The notes: generated by a model not told the origin, from the letters alone. DNA of 32,580 nucleotides from Pseudobdellovibrio sp. (GCA_023701385.1 JAMPXC010000032.1:1-32580); one strand, 5' to 3'; numbered from the stretch's first letter, positions 14,539 to 22,653 are shown. A program made the numbers and translations.

Positions 14539-16692
14539 TTATTTATTTTCTGCAGTTTCAGTTGTTACTGCTTTTTGGCCAAGGGCCTGTAAGTACGCAA
14601 TTAAGGCTACAATTTGTTTTTTCTCTAAGCCTTTTGGAGCACCTTGTTTTTCAAGCTCTTCAGCAATCATTTTGGCTTGTTTTTGAGCCACGATGTCAGC
14701 ATTAGCAATCGTGTCTTGGTCATACGGAACGCCTAAGTCTTTCATCACTGAAAATTCGCGGCGTAGAGAAAGAAAATCAGTATTTTTTTCTAATAACCAC
14801 GGGTAGTTCGGCATGATTGAATTTGGTGTGATCGCACGTGGGTTGATCATGTGTTGAAAGTGCCACATATCAGGATACTTTTTACCAACGCGGGCTAAGT
14901 CAGGGCCTGTACGTTTTGATCCCCATTGATGTGGACGATCCCACATTGATTCTTCAATTGTCGAAGCTGGTCCGTAACGAAGCACTTCGGCAGCAATTGG
15001 CCTGATTTGTTGAGAGTGGCAAACATAACAACCTTCAGCTACATAAACGCCGCGGCCGGCAATTTCTAAAGCTGAAAATGGTGTCGTTGTTTGCGCTGGG
15101 TTTACATATTTATGTAAAGAAAGTGTTGGATAAATTTCAATCACTGAACCTACAAGCACAGCAATAAAAGTTAAAACTGAAAATGCTAAACCCATACCTT
15201 CAAGTTGACGGTGTGGTTCATGTGATTTTTCGCTCCAACCAGTGCGAGTCACTTTCACAACAACAGGTTCAGTCGCTTCTTTCGGAGCTAACTTAATTGT
15301 TTTGTACATGTTGTAGATAAAGATCAGATATCCAGTAACGAATAACGCTCCACCAATCGCACGTACCCAGTAAAGCGGAACGATTTTAGTCACTGTTTCA
15401 ACGAAGTCAGGGTACATTAATTTACCTTCGCCGTTGATGCCGTTTAACATTAAACCTTGAGTGATTCCGGCTACCGTCATTGAAACGTAGTAAAATAAAA
15501 CACCAGTTAAAGAAATCCAGAATGAATTTTCAGCAAGCTTTGTAGAATATAATTCAGTTTTCCAAAGACGCGGAACCATCCATAACATCATCCCCATGAT
15601 TAGCATTCCATTCCAACCAAGAGCGCCAGAGTGAACGTGACCAACGATCCAATCAGTGTAGTGGCCTAAAGCTGATACTGATTTAATAGATAACAGCGGT
15701 CCTTCGAAAGTCGCCATACCGTAGAAAGTTAAAGCGGCTACGAAAAATTTAATCACTGGATTTTGAATTAATTCTTTAAACGCTCCTTTAAGAGTCATTA
15801 AACCGTTAATCATTCCGCCCCAAGATGGAGCCCATAACATCAGTGAAAAAACCATTCCTAATGATTGCGCCCAGTCTGGAAGTGAAGTGTAAAGTAAGTG
15901 ATGTGGCCCTGCCCAGATGTAAATAAAAACTAAAGCCCAAAAGTGAATGATCGATAGGCGGTAAGAATATACCGGACGATTCGCCGCTTTCGGCACGAAG
16001 TAATACATCAAACCTAAAAACGGAGTCGTTAAGAAAAACGCCACCGCATTATGACCGTACCACCATTGTACTAAAGCATCTTGAATCCCACCCCACACAG
16101 GTAAAGATTTAAGTGGAGAAATTGGAATTTCGATAGAGTTCACGATGTGCAACATCGCGACTGTAATAATTGTCGCAATGTAAAACCAAATACCAACGTA
16201 AAGATGTTTTTCGCGGCGGTTTTTAATCGTCATGAAAAAGTTGATGGCAAAAATTACCCACACAAGAGCGATTAAAATATCAATCGGCCATTCTAATTCA
16301 GCGTATTCTTTAGATTGTGAATAACCCAATGGCAAAGTCACAGCCGCACAAAGAATAACAAATTGCCAACCCCAGAAGTGAATCTTAGATAAAAAATCTG
16401 AAAACAAACGCGCTTTTAATAAACGTTGTGTTGAATAGTACATTCCGGCAAAGATCGCATTACCTGCAAAAGCAAAAATGGCTGCATTTGTGTGTAATGG
16501 ACGTAAACGACCGAAAGTGATCCATTCCATATTCATATTCATTGGCCAGTAGGCAAGTTGCAAAGCCGCAATCAAACCAAATAATAAAGCAGCAATCCCC
16601 CAGCCGAATGTGGCTAAGGTAAAATACTTAACGATTTGATCGTCGTAGACTATGTTTTCAGTTTGAGAATTATGATCAGCGTGTGCGGTCAT
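14539..16692 (-). CDS. ccoNO: fused cbb3 oxidase subunits CcoN and CcoO
   Basis: One uninterrupted 717-residue frame joins the catalytic haem-copper subunit CcoN (about 1-475) to the monohaem subunit CcoO (about 495-717). CcoN landmarks include the YGHNAVAFF helix (H214, copper ligand), GPHHLLY (H264/H265) and GHVHSGALGWNG (H352/H354). CcoO landmarks are the TM anchor at about 500-520, GCYVCHSQQIRP (CYVCH at 555-559), WGSKRTGPDLARVG and the methionine in SIMPNYPW. Most proteobacteria encode the two as separate genes. Fused forms are known in some other lineages. ATG 16692 has AAAGG seven bases upstream. An alternative ATG at 16707 overlaps the ccoS stop as ATGA and would add five residues. 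Confidence 0.96.
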   Translation of the reverse strand: MTAHADHNSQTENIVYDDQIVKYFTLATFGWGIAALLFGLIAALQLAYWPMNMNMEWITFGRLRPLHTNAAIFAFAGNAIFAGMYYSTQRLLKARLFSDFLSKIHFWGWQFVILCAAVTLPLGYSQSKEYAELEWPIDILIALVWVIFAINFFMTIKNRREKHLYVGIWFYIATIITVAMLHIVNSIEIPISPLKSLPVWGGIQDALVQWWYGHNAVAFFLTTPFLGLMYYFVPKAANRPVYSYRLSIIHFWALVFIYIWAGPHHLLYTSLPDWAQSLGMVFSLMLWAPSWGGMINGLMTLKGAFKELIQNPVIKFFVAALTFYGMATFEGPLLSIKSVSALGHYTDWIVGHVHSGALGWNGMLIMGMMLWMVPRLWKTELYSTKLAENSFWISLTGVLFYYVSMTVAGITQGLMLNGINGEGKLMYPDFVETVTKIVPLYWVRAIGGALFVTGYLIFIYNMYKTIKLAPKEATEPVVVKVTRTGWSEKSHEPHRQLEGMGLAFSVLTFIAVLVGSVIEIYPTLSLHKYVNPAQTTTPFSALEIAGRGVYVAEGCYVCHSQQIRPIAAEVLRYGPASTIEESMWDRPHQWGSKRTGPDLARVGKKYPDMWHFQHMINPRAITPNSIMPNYPWLLEKNTDFLSLRREFSVMKDLGVPYDQDTIANADIVAQKQAKMIAEELEKQGAPKGLEKKQIVALIAYLQALGQKAVTTETAENK

Positions 16693-16703
16693 AAGAGAGC
16701 CTT

Positions 16704-16859
16704 TCATTGTTTTGGTTGTCTTTGATTATCATTTAAAATGCGGTGTGCCGGGGTTTCGAGATCGTCTAACTGGCCATTACTTGCGGCCCAGAAAAAAATG
16801 CCGACGAAAACGATTCCTAATATTAAAGCCATGGGTATCATTAAAAATAAGATATTCAT
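16704..16859 (-). CDS. ccoS: cbb3 oxidase assembly protein CcoS
   Basis: A 51-residue protein from ATG 16859 to TGA 16704. It has one N-terminal TM helix (MNILFLMIPMALILGIVFVG) followed by the family signature FFWAASNGQLDDLETPAHRI. CcoS is needed for cofactor insertion into CcoN. It overlaps ccoI at its start (ATGA) and, if the longer start is used, the ccoN reading frame at its end, showing tight translational coupling. Confidence 0.93.
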   Translation of the reverse strand: MNILFLMIPMALILGIVFVGIFFWAASNGQLDDLETPAHRILNDNQRQPKQ

Positions 16860-19141
16860 TCTCTAAATCCCCATAATGTTGAAAATAAAATAATAAGTGA
16901 GCTTACCGGCATTAGCACTGCAGCCCAAAGTGGATTGATAAAACCAAATACCGCTAAAGTTCCAGCGATGGCGTTATAAGCCAGTGACAGACTTAAATTT
17001 CTTTTTAAAGTTTGGTGAATGCGTTTATTTACTTTAAAAAGTTCGACGAGTGGATTTAATCCTGAGCGTAGAAAGAAAATATCAGAGCTCGCTAAAGCGA
17101 TTTCAGCGCTGCCTTTAATCGCGATGCTGATTTGGCTGCTGCTCATAGCTAGAGTGTCGTTCACACCATCGCCAATCATTAAGCTGTGCGGGTATTTAAT
17201 GATAATTTCTTTTTTATCTTCAGGGTATAATTCTGAATAAATGTGATCGCGTTTAAGGCCACATTTTTCGCCGATTGATAAAGCCTTACGTTTTTTATCA
17301 CCTGAAATCAGGTAGCAGTTTTTTCCTTCGGCTTGAAGTTGTGCAATAATATCACAGGCTTCTTCGCGGATTTGATCTTGTAAATAAATGCGGCTAATGA
17401 CTTCTTTGTTTTTATAGAGAGCAATCGCGATATCGATACTTTCATCATAGAGGTTTGAAGATAGAGTTTTAAGTTCATAAAGGTCATTATTTAAATAACC
17501 TCTTACGCCACTGCCAAAGATTTCGCTGTGCTCAGCAAAGTGAATGTCGTTTTTCCAGTTTTTAAAGTGCGCGCGTAAAGCGAAAGCTACGGGGTGATAA
17601 GAGATCTTTTCTAGACTTACAAGTGCATCAATAGTTTCGGCATTTAAATTTTCTGGCCAAGTTTCACAGACTTGCAATTGGCCGTAAGTTAATGTGCCGG
17701 TTTTATCAAAAAAGATATTTTGAATCTGGCTCATTTTTTCAAACACATTAGCATTGCGAACTGAAATTCCTTTTTTCTGTGATTTACGAAATGCCATAGC
17801 CATTGTCAGCGGGCTTCCAAACGCTAAAGCACAAGGGCACGCAACCACGATTAATGCTAAAGCACGGTGAAATGATTCAGTAAAATCAATCATGAAACCT
17901 AAACCAACAAAAACGAAAGTCGCTAAGATAAAAACATAAAGAATCAGTTTTTCAGATAGACGATCAGCCAAAGTTAAATAGCTGTTTTTAGATAATAGAT
18001 TTTCCTGGCTTTTACTTAACAGATCAGCGATACGAGTTTGATTAATCGGTTTTTCGCAAACCATTGAAATAGAAGCTGATAGCAATTTATAGCCAGCAAA
18101 AAGATGCATGCCTTTTGTGAAAGTGTACGGAATATTTTCACCAGACATAAATGACGTATCAACTAGGGCCATGTCAGAAAGTAAAACGCCATCTACTGGG
18201 ATCGCCTGATCTTGGCTTACTTTAAAAATTTGGCCTTGTTTAATATTTTCAGTAATCACTGTTGATGAGTTATCAGCCAAAGCGTAAGTTTCAGTGCGAA
18301 TTTGTGAATGTATATTTTGCGGTGATAAAAAACGGTGCTGCGCTTTTTTAACAAAGAAGCGCGCGACTAAGATTAGAAAGATAAAGCTAGCTGTTGAGTC
18401 AAAGTAAAATTGGTCGCCACCAGTAAGTAGACTATATATAGACAAGCTTGAGCTTGTGATTAAGGCGATCACGATCGGTAAATCGATATGCACCTTTTGC
18501 ATTTTTAAACTACCCCAGGCGCCGCGATAGAAGGGAGTAGCTACGTAAAACAAAATAGGTAAAAACAGAATTAAATTAAGCCACTTAAAAATTGTCAGTA
18601 ATGTGCCAGTGGCACCAGTGTAAATCGCGATAGAAAAAAGCATGATGTTGCCAGCCAAAGCTCCAGCTAAGGCAATGCGTTTTAATTCTTGGCGAGTTTC
18701 AAGATGTAATTTTTCATCGCTATTTTCAGAGGATTTAATTACAGAAAAGTCATAACCCATAGCTTTAATTAACGAGGCGATATCAGAAAGTTTTCCTTCT
18801 GAATCAAGTTCGATAAATAATTCAGAATTACTGATATTTAAACGTGATTCTTTACAGTGGGAATTCATCTCTGCGATTTGTTCTAAGAGATGAACACAGC
18901 TTGAACATTGAATGCCGTGAATGAAAAATTTAAATCTGCGGCGATTGTCTTTTAATTGATAAAGTTTTTGATTTTCAGGTAAGTCTAAATAAGCGTATTG
19001 TGCTTCACTCTGTGAAGCTTTGTTCACTAGTTCAGAAAATCCGCCATCGAGCATTTCACAAGCGTGGCAGCAGTACATACTTAAAGACAAAGTCCCGCAG
19101 TATTTACATGGATTTTTAGTTCTGACCAGATCGAAAGACAT
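16856..19141 (-). CDS. ccoI: copper-transporting P1B-type ATPase CcoI
   Basis: A 761-residue ATPase that supplies copper for CcoN maturation. The order of parts is: a Cys-rich N-terminal module (CKYCG at 12-16, CCHAC at 24-28), a heavy-metal-associated domain with CSSC (79-82), eight expected TM helices, the actuator loop with SGEN where most relatives have TGE (333-336), the transmembrane CPC (435-437), the phosphorylation site DKTGTL (479-484), an HP motif (YHPVAFAL) and GDGVNDTLA. The N-terminal Cys module is typical of FixI/CcoI rather than CopA. An AAAGGA Shine-Dalgarno precedes ATG 19141, and two FNR-like boxes lie just upstream. It is the first gene of the cco operon. Confidence 0.95.
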   Translation of the reverse strand: MSFDLVRTKNPCKYCGTLSLSMYCCHACEMLDGGFSELVNKASQSEAQYAYLDLPENQKLYQLKDNRRRFKFFIHGIQCSSCVHLLEQIAEMNSHCKESRLNISNSELFIELDSEGKLSDIASLIKAMGYDFSVIKSSENSDEKLHLETRQELKRIALAGALAGNIMLFSIAIYTGATGTLLTIFKWLNLILFLPILFYVATPFYRGAWGSLKMQKVHIDLPIVIALITSSSLSIYSLLTGGDQFYFDSTASFIFLILVARFFVKKAQHRFLSPQNIHSQIRTETYALADNSSTVITENIKQGQIFKVSQDQAIPVDGVLLSDMALVDTSFMSGENIPYTFTKGMHLFAGYKLLSASISMVCEKPINQTRIADLLSKSQENLLSKNSYLTLADRLSEKLILYVFILATFVFVGLGFMIDFTESFHRALALIVVACPCALAFGSPLTMAMAFRKSQKKGISVRNANVFEKMSQIQNIFFDKTGTLTYGQLQVCETWPENLNAETIDALVSLEKISYHPVAFALRAHFKNWKNDIHFAEHSEIFGSGVRGYLNNDLYELKTLSSNLYDESIDIAIALYKNKEVISRIYLQDQIREEACDIIAQLQAEGKNCYLISGDKKRKALSIGEKCGLKRDHIYSELYPEDKKEIIIKYPHSLMIGDGVNDTLAMSSSQISIAIKGSAEIALASSDIFFLRSGLNPLVELFKVNKRIHQTLKRNLSLSLAYNAIAGTLAVFGFINPLWAAVLMPVSSLIILFSTLWGFRE

Positions 19142-19173
19142 TTATTCTTTTCCTTTATAAGAAAAGAATAACC

Positions 19174-19207
19174 TTGAAGGTGGTCAAACGATCATGATCC
19201 ACATCAT
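19174..19207 (-). promoter_or_regulatory. two FNR/CRP-like boxes upstream of ccoI
   Basis: TTGAAGGTGGTCAA (19174-19187) has the TTGA-N6-TCAA core of an FNR/Anr box, and ATGATCCACATCAT (19194-19207) matches 8 of the 10 defined positions of TTGAT-N4-ATCAA. Their centres are 20 bp apart (about two helical turns). They lie between the FNR-type gene and ccoI, 33-66 bases before the ccoI start. An AT-rich segment with TATTCT/TATAAA between them and the gene could supply the -10 element. Regulation by the neighbouring FNR-type protein is inferred. Confidence 0.6.
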
Positions 19208-19221
19208 GTTTTGAAAACTAA

Positions 19222-19950
19222 TTAATAAGCGCCGTGCAGTTTTTCTATTAACTTTTGTTTGTTAATAAGCTTAATCACGCGGCCTTGGGATTGGTCGATA
19301 TAGCCTTCTTTTTCAAATTGAGCCAGTGTACGGATCACTGTTTCAGGAGTTGTTCCGGCCCATTCAGCGATTTCTTTACGTGTCCAATTTTGATGCGAGA
19401 AGTGTTCTTGTAAGAAAATTAAAGCTTCAGCGATGCGCTCTGAAGCATCTTTGTCTATTTGCGATGTCCATTTTTCTTCGGCAATTCGTAAGTCTTTAGA
19501 AAGAGCTTCAAGAATTTTAATAGTTACTTCGGGATAGTTTTTAAAAATATCCATCACAACATTTTTAGGAATAAAGCAAATCTCTGATGTTTCAACCGCA
19601 ACAGCTGTAGCTTGATATTGTTCATTCGAGAATAAAGAACGGTAACCTAAGGCTGATCCGGGGCCTAAATAGCGCAGCGTGTGCGTTTGGCCGTGTTCAC
19701 TGGTCATTTCTAATTTTACTAAACCCGCAGAAATCGTGAATAGACCTAAAGGTTCATTGCCTTGATAGAAAATCGTCTGTTGTGGTTTAAAGGTTGTTTT
19801 TTGCTTTGTTGTCTCAACAAGGCGCCATACCTCAGGTGATGTTGAGCAGATAATATTCGATAAACGATACATGCAGTTTTCACACAGATTTTTATCGTGT
19901 GAATGACATGGATTTGCATCTTCCAATGGTTTTTTAACAGCTCTTAACAT
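19222..19950 (-). CDS. CRP/FNR family regulator, FNR-type with N-terminal cysteines
   Basis: A 242-residue regulator from ATG 19950. A GTG two codons upstream is possible but less well placed. The N-terminus carries C15, C23, C26 and C35, and C125 lies in SEICFIP at the place of the internal cluster ligand of FNR, so an oxygen-labile [4Fe-4S] cluster is likely although the spacing differs from C-x2-C-x5-C. A cyclic-nucleotide-binding-like barrel (about 50-130), dimer helix and winged helix follow. The recognition helix reads TTPETVIRTL, keeping the E and R of the FNR E-x-x-S-R motif but with Ile for Ser. It lies on the same strand just upstream of the cco operon, which it probably controls. 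Confidence 0.9.
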   Translation of the reverse strand: MLRAVKKPLEDANPCHSHDKNLCENCMYRLSNIICSTSPEVWRLVETTKQKTTFKPQQTIFYQGNEPLGLFTISAGLVKLEMTSEHGQTHTLRYLGPGSALGYRSLFSNEQYQATAVAVETSEICFIPKNVVMDIFKNYPEVTIKILEALSKDLRIAEEKWTSQIDKDASERIAEALIFLQEHFSHQNWTRKEIAEWAGTTPETVIRTLAQFEKEGYIDQSQGRVIKLINKQKLIEKLHGAY

Positions 19951-20438
19951 AACCACATCTTAACATTTTTTTGCTCAAAGTTTTATGTAAATATCTACAA
20001 ACCTAGTTACACTGAGGCTGTTATATTGCTTATTATTTGATCTGGACCATGAAAAACTGAAATTTTCTGAAATTGTTTTTCGGGGTCATATTGACGCTGG
20101 AAAAACCTGTGTTTTGTGGAAAACTCTGTGGATTTAGTTGATAACTCACTCTCAAAAACGAATATATAACTAAAGATTCGTTTACGCGCAAAGAAAATTA
20201 CGCAACGTGTAATCAGAAAGTGACTGTTCGACACCACGACAGTTTCTAACAAATTTCAGATAAAAAATGAAATTTCATGACAGGTTTAGGGTGAAAACTC
20301 TAATTAAATAATGCCCTATTTTTTGTCATAAATCAGGCTGATTTTGGTAACCAAATTTTATAAATAAACATACGAAAATAGCTACGTGGTAATTTCAAAA
20401 TGTTTGGTATAGAATGTTTTACGTACACATCTTTTAGT
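19951..20438. other. AT-rich region between the FNR-type gene and ssrA
   Basis: About 490 bases with no gene I can support. Short frames here are AT-rich and lack ribosome sites. It should hold the promoter of the FNR-type gene (minus) and that of ssrA (plus). A TATAGAAT element at about 20408-20415 is a candidate -10 for the tmRNA precursor. It also holds a DnaA-box-like pair (20115-20135) and the 12-bp palindrome ATGAAATTTCAT (20267-20278). Confidence 0.5.
20115..20135 (-). promoter_or_regulatory. pair of DnaA-box-like sites
   Basis: TGTGGAAAA (20115-20123) and TGTGGATTT (20127-20135) are TTTTCCACA and AAATCCACA on the minus strand, both fitting a TCCACA-core DnaA box preceded by A or T. 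Two sites 12 bp apart in an AT-rich gap is more than expected by chance, but no other oriC hallmark or dnaA gene is present. They could mark DnaA control of a neighbouring promoter. Confidence 0.35.
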
Positions 20439-20789
20439 GGGGGTGTACTGGCTTCGACGTGGGAAGTGAAGCAAAGGGAGCATACAGGGGCGCATGTGGA
20501 CCTCTTTAAAAACGTGCATTTATTAGTTGCAAACAACGACTATCAATTAGCAGCTTAGTTCTGCTACGGTTTACAAGTTGATCGACGGTGTCGATAGGTA
20601 AACCGACGATAATGCCGTCTCGGACTTCGCTGGTTTCTCTGGAGTGAAGTCTTAATAGTTATCCAGGGGATTTTCTTTTGAAACTTTGTTCGTAGAGGTT
20701 CTTAAGATTTAATAAAATACGAACTAAGTATGTAGCGCCTTTCTGTCGATCTCTTGCGGACCCGGGTTCAATTCCCGGCACCTCCACCA
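20439..20789 (+). ncRNA. ssrA: transfer-messenger RNA (tmRNA)
   Basis: Rescues ribosomes stalled on broken mRNAs by acting first as an alanine tRNA and then as a short message. The 5' end GGGGGTGTACTGGCTTCGACG and the 3' end GGGTTCAATTCCCGGCACCT-CCACCA are diagnostic. The 7-bp acceptor stem pairs with one G-U, and the 3' CCA is encoded. The tag frame starts at GCA 20529 and ends at TAG 20556-20558, encoding ANNDYQLAA, a normal LAA-ending proteolysis tag. Length is 351 bases. The 3' end is a common insertion target for genomic islands, and gene content changes immediately after it. Confidence 0.97.
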
Positions 20790-20804
20790 ATTACTCAGTT
20801 TTAG

Positions 20805-20843
20805 AACCCGAGCGTCCGCGTAGGATTTTCGGGTTTCTTTTTT
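20805..20843 (+). terminator. intrinsic terminator after ssrA
   Basis: AACCCGA (20805-20811) pairs with TCGGGTT (20829-20835) and is followed by a T-rich run (TTCTTTTTT). It lies 16 bases past the tmRNA CCA end, so it may be native to ssrA or carried by the island end. Confidence 0.75.
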
Positions 20844-20878
20844 CAAACAAAATCACTGATTTTAATGAGTTATCTTCG

Positions 20879-20897
20879 ATCAGGGGATTGCCCTGAT
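20879..20897. repeat. perfect 7-bp inverted repeat
   Basis: ATCAGGG (20879-20885) and CCCTGAT (20891-20897) flank the 5-base spacer GATTG. It lies just inside the island and could be an operator or recombinase site. No T-tract follows, so termination is unlikely. Confidence 0.45.
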
Positions 20898-20934
20898 GAT
20901 GAGTCATGCGCTTAGCCTTGAGCCATATAAAGCG

Positions 20935-20989
20935 CGTCCGCAGAGGTTTTCATGCTGTTTTTACGGTGCCGAATAGATGCCTGCGGACG
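20935..20989. repeat. 9-bp inverted repeat upstream of the first island regulator
   Basis: CGTCCGCAG (20935-20943) and CTGCGGACG (20981-20989) are perfect inverted copies 37 bases apart, 42 bases before the GTG start at 21032. The core GCGTCCGC also occurs once in the ssrA terminator loop (about 20812-20819). It may be an operator pair, a recombinase arm site or a leader hairpin. Confidence 0.5.
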
Positions 20990-21031
20990 TATCTAAGAAC
21001 TTAGACCGAAAATCTGACTAAGGAGTAAAAA

Positions 21032-21403
21032 GTGATCATCAGTGGGACAAGAAAATATCGAACTAAAAAGCGCAGTGATCGGATTGTGATGACTCCGGCT
21101 GCGAGGCTTCTTAAGTTGCTGCGTAATGAATCCGGCTTATCGATGATAAATGCAGCGGCATTGATAGGAGTGTCTGATAGTTACATTGCACATATTGAAA
21201 CTGGTCGGATGGATGTGCCAAGTGGTGAGAAATTGAAGCGGCTTGTTCATGTCTATGGAGTTCGGTCCACAACTTATTTTGAACGGCTCAGTAAGTTTAG
21301 TGAAAAGCCTGATCCAAGAGTTGAACTTGGGGAGTTGCTGAAGCGGATGCGCGATAAAGAAGTTGAAACGGTACTAGCGGTAGCGCGTGGGCTGTTATCT
21401 TAA
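21032..21403 (+). CDS. XRE-family helix-turn-helix regulator
   Basis: A 123-residue DNA-binding protein started at GTG 21032, six bases after AAGGAG. Residues 20-75 form the HTH_3 fold: TPAARLLKLLRNESGLSMIN, then AAALIGVSDSYIAHIETGRM, the latter containing the recognition helix. The remaining residues are helical and probably form a dimer interface. It is the first gene of the island after ssrA and converges on the DUF4062-baseplate gene with a 4-base overlap, so the two may be functionally paired. A long inverted repeat lies upstream. Confidence 0.85.
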   Translation: MIISGTRKYRTKKRSDRIVMTPAARLLKLLRNESGLSMINAAALIGVSDSYIAHIETGRMDVPSGEKLKRLVHVYGVRSTTYFERLSKFSEKPDPRVELGELLKRMRDKEVETVLAVARGLLS

Positions 21404-22653
21404 CTTTCTTGATCCTCAAAGTTCCATTTTACAGTAGTTGAACACTCAATAGGTTCAGCTAATCCTTGCATGAAAAGTAATAAGTTTAAATCAACACTGA
21501 TTCTTTTTATGTTTGAAATTGACTTAATTTCAACATGATCGAGACACGGCAGAGAAGGCCACTTATTGCCCTGTTTACCATCTATCGGTCGAGTTAAAGT
21601 TTCAATTACGTCGAATTTTATAAGTAACTCAGCCAGCTCTGGTGAATCAGCATAGGCATTTAAAATGTTATAAAGGTTGCTTCCCATCTCCGGGCGGAAT
21701 ATCCATTCGCCGCGATTACAATTTAAATTCATTTTTAAAACCTGCGGTAATCGTTCGACACCGGAGACCATCATAAGGTCTCCATTTTTCACAAGCATAT
21801 CGCCAGTGGCATCCATTCGAATGTCTTTAAGCTGACTCCACTGAGGCCAAGGCATTCGAGGAGTAGAAGGTTGTGTTAAGAATTGAGCTTCGATCTTCCA
21901 TAATGTACTAGCCTCTTTGCTAACGAGAATTTCATCGACAATAAGATCTTCACGGCGACCATCGCCTAGATCAATAAAGCTTACAGCATCTCCTTTGCTA
22001 AATTGTTTAATGTAACCAATTACAGAAGAGTTTGTTGTTGAGAAATTAACAGAAAGAGTTGAGGTTGTGGTTTTATAACCTGAAGGTAAAATTAAATCAC
22101 CTAGCATAATCCAATTCATGCCAATGCGAAGGGTATGATTTTTAATAAAGCTCTCAACAGCGGTTATCATATTAACTTCATTTTCAAATGGACTAACGGT
22201 GTGCTTACTCTTCCATTTGCTTATCAATGTGGTGACCTTATCTTCTTTTGGTTCGGCTTTACTTGTGAGTAAACACAATTCATGGTTCCAAGAAATTGCA
22301 TGATTATATTCATCTTCAGTGGCTGAGCAGTCTGCAATTATGTCTGGGCCGTAGCTTTTATCTAGTATGCCACAGTAAACTTTCGATTTTTTAAGGGCAT
22401 CAAGATAGACTTCACGGGGTTGTCTTTTCTGTGAGCTGCCGAATGTCTCGCCTACCTCCCATCCCATGATGGGGTATCCATACTCTTGAAATTTCTCGGC
22501 CACAAGTTTTCTAAGCTGTTCCATTCCCGTAAAACGCGAACTTAAAAATACAGGATGATGTGCAGTTGTCTTTTTGAGAAATTCAAAGGGAATGTCAGTA
22601 GGCTTAGAGTACTCGATTATTTTAGGATAAGGTAAAGTGGTGGGTTTTCTCAT
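21400..22653 (-). CDS. DUF4062 domain fused to phage baseplate gp25/W-like domain
   Basis: A 417-residue protein from ATG 22653, chosen because AGGAG lies five bases upstream. An earlier in-frame ATG at 22689 falls inside a palindrome. Residues 34-130 resemble DUF4062, a TIR/Rossmann-like domain: VFLSSRFTGMEQLRKLVAEK, SKVYCGILDKSYG, then the acidic TEDEYNHAI motif and a hydrophobic strand. Residues 190-265 are an unassigned beta-rich middle. Residues 277-330 read DIRMDATGDMLVKNGDLMMV, SGVERLPQVLKMNL, RGEWIFRPEMG. This is the D-x-G-D...GDL...G-x-x-x-x-x-Q...GEW...G pattern of gp25/GPW (or DUF2634) baseplate wedge proteins. No other tail genes are nearby, so it is not part of a visible prophage. 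I infer a defence or phage-interference role and do not recognise an exact family. Confidence 0.6.
   Translation of the reverse strand: MRKPTTLPYPKIIEYSKPTDIPFEFLKKTTAHHPVFLSSRFTGMEQLRKLVAEKFQEYGYPIMGWEVGETFGSSQKRQPREVYLDALKKSKVYCGILDKSYGPDIIADCSATEDEYNHAISWNHELCLLTSKAEPKEDKVTTLISKWKSKHTVSPFENEVNMITAVESFIKNHTLRIGMNWIMLGDLILPSGYKTTTSTLSVNFSTTNSSVIGYIKQFSKGDAVSFIDLGDGRREDLIVDEILVSKEASTLWKIEAQFLTQPSTPRMPWPQWSQLKDIRMDATGDMLVKNGDLMMVSGVERLPQVLKMNLNCNRGEWIFRPEMGSNLYNILNAYADSPELAELLIKFDVIETLTRPIDGKQGNKWPSLPCLDHVEIKSISNIKRISVDLNLLLFMQGLAEPIECSTTVKWNFEDQES

Noticed and set aside
19951-20438. Chromosomal replication origin
   Set aside because: Only two DnaA-like boxes are present, with no dnaA/dnaN/gidA neighbours and no further box cluster.
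20333-20536. Minus-strand frame covering the start of ssrA
   Set aside because: It overlaps a well-supported tmRNA and lacks a ribosome site or family features. The neighbouring frame at 20007-20252 is AT-rich and similarly unsupported.
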